Shown piece by piece: positions 14,249 to 22,110 of a stretch of DNA of 64,000 nt. The stretch is taken from contig NZ_JAODBG010000055.1 in assembly GCF_025463825.1 (NCBI RefSeq), forward strand, positions 1 to 64,000. The letters are read 5' to 3'. The notes below the pieces were generated by a model. It was given only the letters and a program-made list of their open reading frames with translations. It was not told the origin of the DNA and searched no databases. Numbering within the stretch: the stretch's first letter is position 1; the number at the start of each line of letters is the position of its first letter. This DNA comes from Cryobacterium sp. GTDB taxonomy: Bacteria; Actinomycetota; Actinomycetes; Actinomycetales; Microbacteriaceae. The position numbers and the translations under genes are program-made.

Positions 14249-15030
14249 ACACGCGTGTTCCACTGATCGCAGGCAACTGGAAGATGAACCTGGACCACCT
14301 CCAGGCCATCGCCTTCGTGCAGAAGCTGGCCTGGAGCCTCAAGGACGCCGGCCACGACTTCAGCACGACCGAGGTCGCCGTCTTCCCGCCGTTCACCGAC
14401 CTGCGCAGCGTTCAGACCCTGGTGGCCGCGGACAAGCTGCCCCTGGCCTACGGCGGCCAGGATGTCTCCACCCAGGAGTCCGGCGCGTACACCGGCGAGA
14501 TCTCGGCTGCATTCCTGGCCGCGTTGGAGTGTAAGTACGTGCTCATCGGACACTCCGAGCGGCGCACGCTGCACAACGAGACCGACGAGGTCGTCGCCGC
14601 CAAGGTGGCAGCAGCGCTGAAGCACAACCTGGTTCCGATCATCTGCGTCGGCGAGACCGCCGCAGACCTGGAGCTGCACGGCCCGAGCGCCGTTCCGGTC
14701 GCTCAGCTGAAGGCCGCACTGGCCGGAGTCGACGCGGCTGCGGACATCGTGGTGGCATACGAGCCGGTCTGGGCCATCGGCTCCGGACAGGCGGCGACTC
14801 CCGAGCAGGCCGAGCAGGTCGCGGCCCAGCTGCGCCTGACGCTGGCTGAGGTCCTCGGCCAGGACGTCGCGGACAAGACCCGCGTCCTCTACGGTGGCTC
14901 GGTCAAGGGCGTCAACATCGCCGGCTTCATGAAGGAGCCGAACGTCGACGGTGCGCTCGTCGGTGGTGCCAGCCTGGACATCGCCGAGTTCTCCAGCATC
15001 GTCCGCTTCCAGAAGCACGTCGGACTGTAG
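14239..15030 (+). CDS. tpiA: Triose-phosphate isomerase
   Basis: TpiA interconverts dihydroxyacetone phosphate and glyceraldehyde 3-phosphate. The 263-residue protein has the substrate lysine in AGNWKMN (Lys15), catalytic His105 in IGHSERR, catalytic Glu175 in AYEPVWAIG, and the phosphate-gripping YGGSVK loop near the C-terminus. The ATG at 14239 overlaps the end of pgk by 10 bases. A 14-bp hairpin follows the stop codon at 15036-15069 and probably ends the gap-pgk-tpiA transcript. Confidence 0.98.
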   Translation: MAVNTRVPLIAGNWKMNLDHLQAIAFVQKLAWSLKDAGHDFSTTEVAVFPPFTDLRSVQTLVAADKLPLAYGGQDVSTQESGAYTGEISAAFLAALECKYVLIGHSERRTLHNETDEVVAAKVAAALKHNLVPIICVGETAADLELHGPSAVPVAQLKAALAGVDAAADIVVAYEPVWAIGSGQAATPEQAEQVAAQLRLTLAEVLGQDVADKTRVLYGGSVKGVNIAGFMKEPNVDGALVGGASLDIAEFSSIVRFQKHVGL

Positions 15031-15035
15031 CGTTC

Positions 15036-15072
15036 ACCCGTCGTGCCCCTCCCGGGGGGCGCGGCGGGTTTC
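15036..15072 (+). terminator. Terminator after tpiA
   Basis: A 14-bp stem (15036-15049 with 15056-15069, two G-U pairs) with a 6-base loop is followed by a short T-run (TTT at 15069-15071). It closes the glycolytic operon. Confidence 0.65.
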
Positions 15073-15086
15073 GTCTGCCGTCAGGC

Positions 15087-15092
15087 TATAAT
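15087..15092 (+). promoter_or_regulatory. Candidate -10 element for secG
   Basis: A perfect TATAAT lies 54 bases before the secG start, just past the tpiA terminator. The -35 region overlaps the terminator stem and has no good match. Confidence 0.4.
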
Positions 15093-15145
15093 TGCCAGTG
15101 GTCTTGGTGGAGCTCTAGCGCCCATCGTTTTGTGAAAGGTTTCGC

Positions 15146-15397
15146 GTGGAGATTCTCCAGGTTGTGTTGCAGGTCCTGCTCGGTATTACGAGCCTCCTGC
15201 TCACCATGCTCATTCTGTTACACAAGGGGCGCGGTGGCGGGCTGTCGGACATGTTCGGCGGCGGTGTCACCTCGAACCTCGGCGCTTCCGGCGTCGCCGA
15301 ACGTAACCTCAACCGCATCACGATCATCCTGGCCGTATTGTGGATCTCCTGCATCGTCGTGCTGGGCCTGATCACTAAATTCGACACAGGGGCCTGA
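15146..15397 (+). CDS. secG: Preprotein translocase subunit SecG
   Basis: SecG is the small auxiliary membrane subunit of the SecYEG protein-export channel. The 83-residue protein has two hydrophobic segments (about residues 4-24 and 54-77) joined by a Gly-rich cytoplasmic loop containing GRGGGLSDMFGGG, which is the most conserved part of the family. The start is GTG at 15146 after gaaaggtt; this gives the normal N-terminal helix. Its place directly after tpiA is conserved across Actinobacteria. Confidence 0.94.
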   Translation: MEILQVVLQVLLGITSLLLTMLILLHKGRGGGLSDMFGGGVTSNLGASGVAERNLNRITIILAVLWISCIVVLGLITKFDTGA

Positions 15398-15513
15398 TCG
15401 TGGCGTCGGGCCAAGGTTGTCGCATCCCGCACAACCGGTAACCCGCCGCTACTTCTTGCACCAGACTCGCGACCTCGTCGCACCCGGTTCCCACGGCGGT
15501 ACCGGACATGAGT

Positions 15514-15540
15514 GGAACAACCCGAACTAGCCGAACAGTT
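15514..15540 (+). promoter_or_regulatory. Candidate SigR/SigH-type promoter for rbpA
   Basis: GGAAC at 15514-15518 and GTT at 15538-15540 are separated by 19 bases, close to the actinobacterial thiol-stress sigma factor consensus GGAAT-N18/19-GTT. In Streptomyces coelicolor rbpA is a known SigR target. Here the implied transcription start would be very near the ribosome site, so the call is tentative. Confidence 0.35.
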
Positions 15541-15556
15541 TTAGCGGAGGAACACA

Positions 15557-15925
15557 ATGGCATCTGGTGGAAGCGCAATTCGCGGATCGCGAGTCGGAGC
15601 CGGCCCCATGGGCGAGCAGGACCGTGGTTTTCACGCCGATCGAATCCGGGTGTCCTACTGGGATGCGCTCGGCAACGAAACCGTTCGCTACTTTGCCGCG
15701 AACCTGCCCGACGAAGAAATCCCCGACACGATCGACTGCCCGTCGTCCGGCCTCCCAGCCGGCCGTGACAAGGAGAACCCGCCGTCGGTGGTCAAGCTCG
15801 AGCCGTACAAGACGCACCTCGCCTATGTGAAGGAGCGCCGCACCGAGGAAGAGGCAGAGTCACTCCTCGAGGAAGCCCTGCAGCAGCTCCGCGTTCGTCG
15901 CGGAAAGCTCAGCGCCACCAACTGA
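15557..15925 (+). CDS. rbpA: RNA polymerase-binding protein RbpA
   Basis: RbpA binds the principal sigma factor and promoter DNA and stabilises the open complex in Actinobacteria. The 122-residue protein has an N-terminal basic tail (AIRGSRVGAG), a central beta-rich core (about 27-75) with only one cysteine (DCPSS), so no zinc site is apparent, and a C-terminal helix pair (KTHLAYVKERRTEEE and following) that forms the sigma-interaction domain. The ATG at 15557 follows the ribosome site gcggagg. A strong intrinsic terminator follows, and the next gene is on the opposite strand. Confidence 0.95.
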   Translation: MASGGSAIRGSRVGAGPMGEQDRGFHADRIRVSYWDALGNETVRYFAANLPDEEIPDTIDCPSSGLPAGRDKENPPSVVKLEPYKTHLAYVKERRTEEEAESLLEEALQQLRVRRGKLSATN

Positions 15926-15954
15926 CTCCTCGCGTCCTGCGGGACGCAGAAGAC

Positions 15955-15992
15955 AAGCGCATCGGTTCCGAGGAACCGATGCGCTTTTTTTT
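15955..15992 (+). terminator. Intrinsic terminator after rbpA
   Basis: A 15-bp perfect stem (15955-15969 with 15972-15986) runs into eight T residues (15985-15992). This is the clearest rho-independent terminator in the window; it also separates rbpA from the convergent pgl. Confidence 0.92.
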
Positions 15993-16021
15993 GTCGCTCA
16001 GGGCGACACTCGGACGCGAGT

Positions 16022-16792
16022 CTACTGCGGTGACGCGATCAGGTTCTCCGGAACCTCGGCAGCGGCCTCACCGTCGACGAAGAAGTCGGTGTAGTGACGC
16101 CCGCGGATGCCCGCGACGGGGACCTCGTCACGGCTGGCCCCGGCCAGGGCCAGGCCGAGGGCCGAGGCCTTGTCGGTGCCGGACACGACAAGCCAGATGC
16201 GCTCGGACGAGTTCAGCACCCAACGGGTCAGGCTGATCCGCTCGGCGGGGGGCTTAGGCGAGTTGAGCACCCCGATGACGGTGAGGTCGTTCTCCCGGAT
16301 GCCCTGCAGGTGCGGGAACAGGGACGCGATGTGGCCGTCCCGGCCGACGCCGAGGAACGTGAGGTCGAACTGGGGGATCAGGGATACCGGAGCCGCCATC
16401 GACTTCAGCTCAGCCGCGTACCGGTCCGCGGCAGCGTCGATGTCCAGGCCCGCATCGGAGGCGGGGAAGGCGTGCACATTCGCCGCGGGGATATCGATGT
16501 GGTCCAGCAGGGCCGCCCGGGCCTGGACCTCGTTCCGGTCCGCGTGTCCGCGGGGCACCCAGCGCTCGTCACCCCACCAGAGATCGATCTTCGCCCAGTT
16601 CAGGCTGTCGCGCTCGGGCGACGCGTTGACTGCTTCCAGCACCGCGGTGCCGGCTTCGCCGCCGGACAGGACCACGTGGGCGTGCCCCTGTTCGTGCAGG
16701 ATGTCGGCCATCTTGGTAATGAACCGGGAGGCCACCGAGGCGAACAGGGCCGCCTTGTCGTCATGGACCAGCACGCGCCTGTCGTGGGTCAT
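16022..16792 (-). CDS. pgl: 6-phosphogluconolactonase
   Basis: Pgl (DevB family) hydrolyses 6-phosphoglucono-lactone to 6-phosphogluconate, the second step of the oxidative pentose phosphate pathway. The 256-residue protein has the family motifs LSGGEAGTAV near residue 43, DLWWGDERWVPRGHADRN near residue 70, and FLGVGRDGHIASLFPH near residue 146. The start is ATG at 16792; its first four bases overlap the opcA stop codon (ATGA), which argues for translational coupling and against longer upstream versions of the frame. It is the last gene of the tkt-tal-pgi-zwf-opcA-pgl operon. Confidence 0.95.
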   Translation of the reverse strand: MTHDRRVLVHDDKAALFASVASRFITKMADILHEQGHAHVVLSGGEAGTAVLEAVNASPERDSLNWAKIDLWWGDERWVPRGHADRNEVQARAALLDHIDIPAANVHAFPASDAGLDIDAAADRYAAELKSMAAPVSLIPQFDLTFLGVGRDGHIASLFPHLQGIRENDLTVIGVLNSPKPPAERISLTRWVLNSSERIWLVVSGTDKASALGLALAGASRDEVPVAGIRGRHYTDFFVDGEAAAEVPENLIASPQ

Positions 16793-17748
16793 GAGCCCGC
16801 TCCGTCCGTCGCGGCGGGACCGGCCAGCTGGGGGAGTCCCTTGGTGATGACCTCGCCGTACAGCTCGTCGGGGTCCAGGCGGCGCAGCTCGTCGCTCAGG
16901 CAATCCCGCAGGCTGCGGCGCTTGAGCGTGAGGTCCTGCACCGGCTGACCGGACTGGGTGAGCGTGGCGATGCCGGGTACCTCGCGCTCGAGCGAGATCA
17001 CCCCGGACGCACGGGTGAGATGCACGCCGTGGATGCCGTTCGAGTTCTCCCCAGAGGTGAGTTCGTAGTGCACCGGTACCTGCAGCGCCAGCTGCAGCCA
17101 GGCGGCCAGCAGGGTGGTGGAGGGGGAGTCCAGCGCGCCGGTGACGGACACCGCGGTGATGGACTCGTACGGCGGCTGGTCCAGGACGGCGGCGAGCTGG
17201 GCCCGCCACAGGGTGAGCCGGGTCCAGGCGAAGTCGGTGTCACCCGGGCGGTAGGAGGAGCAGATCTGCGTGAGGGCCGCCTGCGGGTCTGCCTGCGCCG
17301 ACGCGTCGGTGATGCGCCGGTAGGCGATCCGGCCCAGCGGCGACTCTGCGGGCACCTCAGGCGCCTCACCGGGCCACCACGCCACGACGGGAGCGTCCGG
17401 CAGCAACAGGCCGGTGACGAGGCTTTCCGGGTCGCTGGCGGCGTCCCCGTAGGCGCGAAGCACGATGACCTCGCTCGCTCCGGCGTCTCCGCCGACGCGG
17501 ATCTCCGCGTCGACGCGCGGTGCGCACTCGGCGGCGTCGGCGGCCTCGGTGGACAGCACGATGACCCGCATCGGGTGCTCACGGGACGCATCGTTCGCGG
17601 CTTCGATGGCTTCTTCCTCGTGCCCGAGTTCGGCGGCGATGATGAGGGTGAGCACCCGGCCGAGGGCGACCGCGCCGCCCTCTTCCCGGATGCGGACCAG
17701 TGCCTTGGAAATCTTCGCCGTGGTGGTGTCCGGCAGATCGACGATCAT
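16789..17748 (-). CDS. opcA: Glucose-6-phosphate dehydrogenase assembly protein OpcA
   Basis: OpcA is an accessory protein of glucose-6-phosphate dehydrogenase, first described in cyanobacteria and conserved beside zwf in Actinobacteria. The 319-residue protein starts MIVDLPDTTTAKISKAL and has the PVVAWWPGEAP segment near residue 130 and a C-terminal region with the conserved YRPGDTDFAWTRLTLWRAQLA stretch interrupted by nothing unusual. There are no membrane segments or catalytic motifs. Start and stop overlap zwf and pgl by four bases each (ATGA), so the three are made together. Confidence 0.93.
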   Translation of the reverse strand: MIVDLPDTTTAKISKALVRIREEGGAVALGRVLTLIIAAELGHEEEAIEAANDASREHPMRVIVLSTEAADAAECAPRVDAEIRVGGDAGASEVIVLRAYGDAASDPESLVTGLLLPDAPVVAWWPGEAPEVPAESPLGRIAYRRITDASAQADPQAALTQICSSYRPGDTDFAWTRLTLWRAQLAAVLDQPPYESITAVSVTGALDSPSTTLLAAWLQLALQVPVHYELTSGENSNGIHGVHLTRASGVISLEREVPGIATLTQSGQPVQDLTLKRRSLRDCLSDELRRLDPDELYGEVITKGLPQLAGPAATDGAGS

Positions 17749-19286
17749 GGGCGTCTCCAGTTCCGGCCGTCGCGTGACAGCAGTTCGTCGGCTGATGCGG
17801 GTCCCCAGGTGCCCGGCCGGTACTGTTCCGGCTGGCCCTGGGTGGCCCAGAATTCCTCGATGGGGTCAAGAATCTTCCACGAGAGTTCGACTTCCTCGTG
17901 GCGGGGGAAGAGCGGCGGGTCGCCCAGCAGCACGTCCAGGATCAGTCGCTCGTAGGCTTCGGGGCTAGCCTCGGTGAAGGCGTGGCCGTAACCGAAGTCC
18001 ATGGTCACGTCGCGCACCTGCATACCGACGCCGGGGACCTTCGAGCCGAACCGGATGGTGACGCCTTCGTCGGGCTGGACCCGGATCACGAGCGCGTTCT
18101 CACCGAGGGCGGCCGTCTGGCTCTTCTCGAACAGGTACTGCGGTGCCCGCTTGAAGACCACGGCGATCTCGGTCACCCGGCGGCCCAGGCGTTTACCGGC
18201 GCGCAGGTAGAACGGCACGCCCGACCAGCGCCGGGTATCGATCTCCAGGCGCAGGGCCGCGTACGTCTCCGTCAGCGACTCCGGGTTCATGCCGTCCTCT
18301 TCGAGGAAGCCGAGGATCTTCTCGCCACCCTGCCAACCGCCGGCGTACTGCCCACGGGCGGTACCGGTGGCCAGGTCTTCTGGCAGCCGCACCGAGGCGA
18401 GCACCTTTTCCTTCTCGGTGCGCAGGTCGGCCGCATCGAAGGAGATGGGCTCCTCCATGGCGGTGAGCGCCAGGAGCTGCAGCAGGTGGTTCTGGATGAC
18501 GTCGCGGGCTGCGCCGATGCCGTCGTAATACCCGGCTCGCCCGCCGACGCCGATGTCCTCGGCCATGGTGATCTGCACGTGGTCGACGTAGTTGGCGTTC
18601 CAGATCGGTTCGTACAGCTGGTTCGCGAAGCGCAGCGCCAGGATGTTCTGCACCGTCTCCTTGCCCAGGTAGTGGTCGATGCGGAACACGGAATCGGCCG
18701 GGAAGACCGACTCGACGACGTCGTTCAGCTCGCGGGCCGTCTTCAGGTCGCTGCCGAACGGCTTCTCGATGACGACCCGGCGCCACTGGCCGTCCTTCTG
18801 CTCGGCCAGTCCGGAACGGCGCAGCTGCTCGGTGACCTGCGGGAACGCCTTCGGCGGAATCGACAGGTAGAACGCATGGTTGCCCATGGTGCCACGCTCG
18901 CGGTCCAGCTCCTCGATGGTCTCCTTGAGGAGCTCGAACGCGGCATCGTCGTCGAAGGTTCCCGGCACGAACCGGATTCCCTCGGCCAGCTGGGCCCAGA
19001 CGTCCTCGTGGAATTCGGTGCGCGCGTACTCCTTGACGGAGTCGTGCACGACCTGCATGAAGTCCTGGTTGTCCCAGTCCCTGCGGGCGAACCCGACGAG
19101 GGCGAAACCGGGCGGCAACAGTCCCCGGTTGGCGAGGTCATAGACGGCGGGCATGAGTTTCTTCCGCGACAGGTCTCCGGTCACGCCGAAGATGACGAGG
19201 CTGGAGGGCCCTGCGATCCGGTTCAGGCGATAGTCGGAGGGTGAACGCAACGGATTGAACTCCGGGGTGATTTCCACCGGGGACAT
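17745..19286 (-). CDS. zwf: Glucose-6-phosphate 1-dehydrogenase
   Basis: Zwf oxidises glucose 6-phosphate to 6-phosphoglucono-lactone and reduces NADP+, the entry to the oxidative pentose phosphate pathway. The 513-residue protein has the nucleotide-binding GVTGDLSRKKL near residue 34, EKPFG near 174 and the substrate-binding RIDHYLGKE near 202 with the catalytic histidine in RIDH. The start is ATG at 19286, preceded by aaggag; an upstream in-frame extension of 11 codons lacks a ribosome site. Its stop overlaps the opcA start (ATGA). The pgi gene lies 44 bases upstream on the same strand. Confidence 0.97.
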   Translation of the reverse strand: MSPVEITPEFNPLRSPSDYRLNRIAGPSSLVIFGVTGDLSRKKLMPAVYDLANRGLLPPGFALVGFARRDWDNQDFMQVVHDSVKEYARTEFHEDVWAQLAEGIRFVPGTFDDDAAFELLKETIEELDRERGTMGNHAFYLSIPPKAFPQVTEQLRRSGLAEQKDGQWRRVVIEKPFGSDLKTARELNDVVESVFPADSVFRIDHYLGKETVQNILALRFANQLYEPIWNANYVDHVQITMAEDIGVGGRAGYYDGIGAARDVIQNHLLQLLALTAMEEPISFDAADLRTEKEKVLASVRLPEDLATGTARGQYAGGWQGGEKILGFLEEDGMNPESLTETYAALRLEIDTRRWSGVPFYLRAGKRLGRRVTEIAVVFKRAPQYLFEKSQTAALGENALVIRVQPDEGVTIRFGSKVPGVGMQVRDVTMDFGYGHAFTEASPEAYERLILDVLLGDPPLFPRHEEVELSWKILDPIEEFWATQGQPEQYRPGTWGPASADELLSRDGRNWRRP

Positions 19287-19330
19287 GCAGCTCCTTAGAG
19301 GATGATGGCGAAACGACAAGAAGGTGCGAC

Positions 19331-20953
19331 TTACCGGACTGCGGCGAACAGGGTGCTGATGTTCGCAGCCGGGTCGGTCAGCGTGAGGGTGAGGACCGGG
19401 CGACCGTGGTCGGAGAGGACGCTGGCGTCTCCACCGGCCTGGGCCTGGATGAGTTCACCGAACGTGAACGGGCGGCCCGGGATGTCGAGGTCCTCGGCGG
19501 GGGTGCTGAGGACCTGCAGGAACACGCCGTTGGGCGTGCCACCTTTGTGGAACTGTCCGGTCGAATGCAGGAACCGGGGTCCCCAACCGAACGTGACCGG
19601 GCGTCCGGACAGCGTGGCGATCAAGCCACGCAGTTCGGCGAGCTGGGGGAGCGCAAGCCGGTTGACATAGGCCTGCACGGCCACATACCCATCGGGGCCG
19701 AGTTCTTCCAGCAGCGCGTCAACGGCGCTGGCGAGGTCGCTGGCGGCACCGATCACGTGCGGCGTGCCACGTACTTCGATGCCGGCAGAAATGAACGCGG
19801 CCGGTTCGGGCTCGGGGCGGGAATCCAGCAGGCCGCGGGTGGCGATCTTGGCGGACTCGACATCGGGCTGGTCGAACGGGTTGATCCCCAGCAGCCGGCC
19901 GGCGACGACCGTCGCGTACTCCCAGACCAGGAACTGTGCGCCGAGGGTTCCGCTGACGCGGATCTCGCCTGCACCGTTCTCATCCACACCGTCATGGGCG
20001 GCGAAGACCTCATCGCCGGCGTCGGCCACAACACGCACGATCTGCACGTCGGCCAGGGCCGCCGTCAGCTCGGGAGCAGCCAGGTCGAGGACGACGGGCA
20101 GGATACCGGTGCCGATCTTTCCTGTCGACTCCGCGATGAGCTGTTCGGCCCAGTCGGCCAGTCCCACGATGTGGGTGCCGTCTGCGACGATGGCCAGTTT
20201 GCCGCGGCGGGGACTGGTCGCAGCGATGGCCGCGCCCAGGATGAGCCCGGGGTTGTCCTCGGAGTCGACCGCCAGGGCCAGGGAGACCGCATCGGCCTCG
20301 TCGAGGAGCTGGCCGATGTCGATGCCGGCCAGGCCCGACGGTACCAGTCCGAACGCGGTGAGCGCGGAGAAGCGCCCGCCAACGGTCGGGTCGGCGGTGA
20401 ACACCCGGTAGCCCGCCTCGGTGGCGGATGCCTCGAGCGGCGAACCCGGATCGGTGACCACGATGATGCGGTCAGCGGGGTCGATGCCGATCGCACGGAA
20501 GGCGCGTTCGAAGACCCGGCGCTGGCTGTCCGTCTCGACGGTGCCGCCCGACTTCGACGACACCACAAGCGCGGTCGACTCCAGGCGGTCGCCCAGCGCG
20601 GCCAGGACCTGGCCGGGCTCGGTGGCGTCGAGGACCGTGAGGTCGACACCGGTGGTGAGCGTGATGACCTCCGGCGCCAGCGACGAGCCGCCCATGCCGG
20701 CCAGAGCGATGTGGTCAACGCCCTTGGCCCGCAGTTCCTCGCGCAGTGCGAGGATCTCGGCAACGAGCGGTCGGGACCGGACGACTGACTCCGTCCAGCC
20801 CAACCGCTTGCCCGCCTCACCCTCAGCCTCGGGGCCCCACAGCGCGGGGTCGAGGGAGGTGATGCCCGACGCGACGAGGTCGTCGACGAGGGCCGGCAGG
20901 GCGGCGCGGACGGCCTCGGCCGCCGCGCCGCTCACCGAGATCCTAAAACTCAC
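19331..20953 (-). CDS. pgi: Glucose-6-phosphate isomerase
   Basis: This enzyme interconverts glucose 6-phosphate and fructose 6-phosphate. The 540-residue protein has two SIS-type sugar-phosphate isomerase modules: [11 protein letters not shown] near residue 86 and [16 protein letters not shown] near residue 127. It resembles the isomerase form often found beside tal in Actinobacteria more than the classical E. coli enzyme, whose signature sequences are only partly recognisable. The start is GTG at 20953, overlapping the tal stop by four bases (GTGA), so translation is coupled. It connects the transketolase/transaldolase half of the operon with zwf. Confidence in the isomerase activity is high from motifs and context. 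Confidence 0.9.
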   Translation of the reverse strand: MSFRISVSGAAAEAVRAALPALVDDLVASGITSLDPALWGPEAEGEAGKRLGWTESVVRSRPLVAEILALREELRAKGVDHIALAGMGGSSLAPEVITLTTGVDLTVLDATEPGQVLAALGDRLESTALVVSSKSGGTVETDSQRRVFERAFRAIGIDPADRIIVVTDPGSPLEASATEAGYRVFTADPTVGGRFSALTAFGLVPSGLAGIDIGQLLDEADAVSLALAVDSEDNPGLILGAAIAATSPRRGKLAIVADGTHIVGLADWAEQLIAESTGKIGTGILPVVLDLAAPELTAALADVQIVRVVADAGDEVFAAHDGVDENGAGEIRVSGTLGAQFLVWEYATVVAGRLLGINPFDQPDVESAKIATRGLLDSRPEPEPAAFISAGIEVRGTPHVIGAASDLASAVDALLEELGPDGYVAVQAYVNRLALPQLAELRGLIATLSGRPVTFGWGPRFLHSTGQFHKGGTPNGVFLQVLSTPAEDLDIPGRPFTFGELIQAQAGGDASVLSDHGRPVLTLTLTDPAANISTLFAAVR

Positions 20954-22065
20954 TTGGCGGCTTCGAGTGCGGCGGTCACCGTGTCGAGCAGTTCGTTCCA
21001 GGAGACGATGAACTTCGACACGCCTTCCTCTTCGAGGACCCGGGTCACGTCGTCGTAGGAGACACCCTGCGCGGCGATGGCGTCCAGTACCACGTTCGCC
21101 GCGTCGTAGGCGCCGGTGACGGCGCCCTCAACGATGACACCGTGGTCGAAGGTGGCCTCGAGAGTCTTCTCCGGCATGGTGTTGACGACCTCGGGGGCGA
21201 CCAGTTCGGTCACGTAGAGGGTGTCGGGCAGGTCGGCCGACTTGACGCCGGTGGATGCCCAGAGCGGCCGCTGCTTGTTGGCGCCGGCGCCGAGCAGGCC
21301 GGCGGCCCGCTCGGACGCGAAGGACTGCTCGAAGACCTGGTAGGCCAGCTGGGCGTTGGCGACGCCGGCCTTGCTCTGCAGGGCGAGGGCCTCGTCGGTG
21401 CCGACGGCCGCCAGGCGCTTGTCGATCTCGGTGTCCACGCGCGACACGAAGAACGAGGCGACGGAGTGGATCGTGGACAGGTCGATGCCGGCCGCCTTGG
21501 CCTTCTCGAGTCCGCTGAGGTACGCGTTGATGACCGCACGGTAGCGCTCAAGGCTGAAGATCAGGGTGACGTTGACGCTGATACCCAGCGCGATGGTCTC
21601 CGTGATGGCTTCGAGGCCCTCGATGGTCGCGGGGATCTTGATCATCGCGTTGGGGCGGTTGACCTTCTTCCACAGCTGCTGCGCCTCGGCGAGGGTCTTC
21701 TCCGCGTCGTGAGCGGCGGCGGGCTCGACCTCGATGGAGACGCGGCCGTCGAAGCCGTTGGTGGCGTCGTAGATCGGGCGGAAGATGTCGCAGGCAGCGG
21801 CGACGTCATCCGTGGTGATCTCGAACACCGCGTCGGTGACGTTGGTGCCGGCGGCGGCCAGGGTGGCCACCTGGGAGGCGTAGGCCTCGCCCTTGCTCAG
21901 GGCGCCCGCGAAGATCGTCGGGTTCGTGGTGACGCCGACGACGTTCTTTTCCGCGATGAGGGTCTCCAGTCCGCCGGACTGGATGCGCTGGCGGGACAGG
22001 TCGTCGAGCCAGATGCTGACGCCGGCGGCCGAGAGGGCCGCGGTGGGGGTGGTGGTTTCAGTCAT
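20950..22065 (-). CDS. tal: Transaldolase
   Basis: Transaldolase moves a dihydroxyacetone unit between sugar phosphates in the non-oxidative pentose phosphate pathway. The 371-residue length fits the larger actinobacterial subfamily. Motifs are [12 protein letters not shown] near residue 44, the Schiff-base lysine in MIKIPAT (Lys143), and [11 protein letters not shown] near residue 200. The start is ATG at 22065; an in-frame TTG three codons upstream (22074) sits closer to the aaggag ribosome site and cannot be excluded. tkt lies 45 bases upstream on the same strand and pgi overlaps its stop. Confidence 0.96.
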   Translation of the reverse strand: MTETTTPTAALSAAGVSIWLDDLSRQRIQSGGLETLIAEKNVVGVTTNPTIFAGALSKGEAYASQVATLAAAGTNVTDAVFEITTDDVAAACDIFRPIYDATNGFDGRVSIEVEPAAAHDAEKTLAEAQQLWKKVNRPNAMIKIPATIEGLEAITETIALGISVNVTLIFSLERYRAVINAYLSGLEKAKAAGIDLSTIHSVASFFVSRVDTEIDKRLAAVGTDEALALQSKAGVANAQLAYQVFEQSFASERAAGLLGAGANKQRPLWASTGVKSADLPDTLYVTELVAPEVVNTMPEKTLEATFDHGVIVEGAVTGAYDAANVVLDAIAAQGVSYDDVTRVLEEEGVSKFIVSWNELLDTVTAALEAAK

Positions 22066-22110
22066 GAAAATCAAATCTCCTTGAATGCTGCTCTGCTAGG
22101 GATGTCGCGC

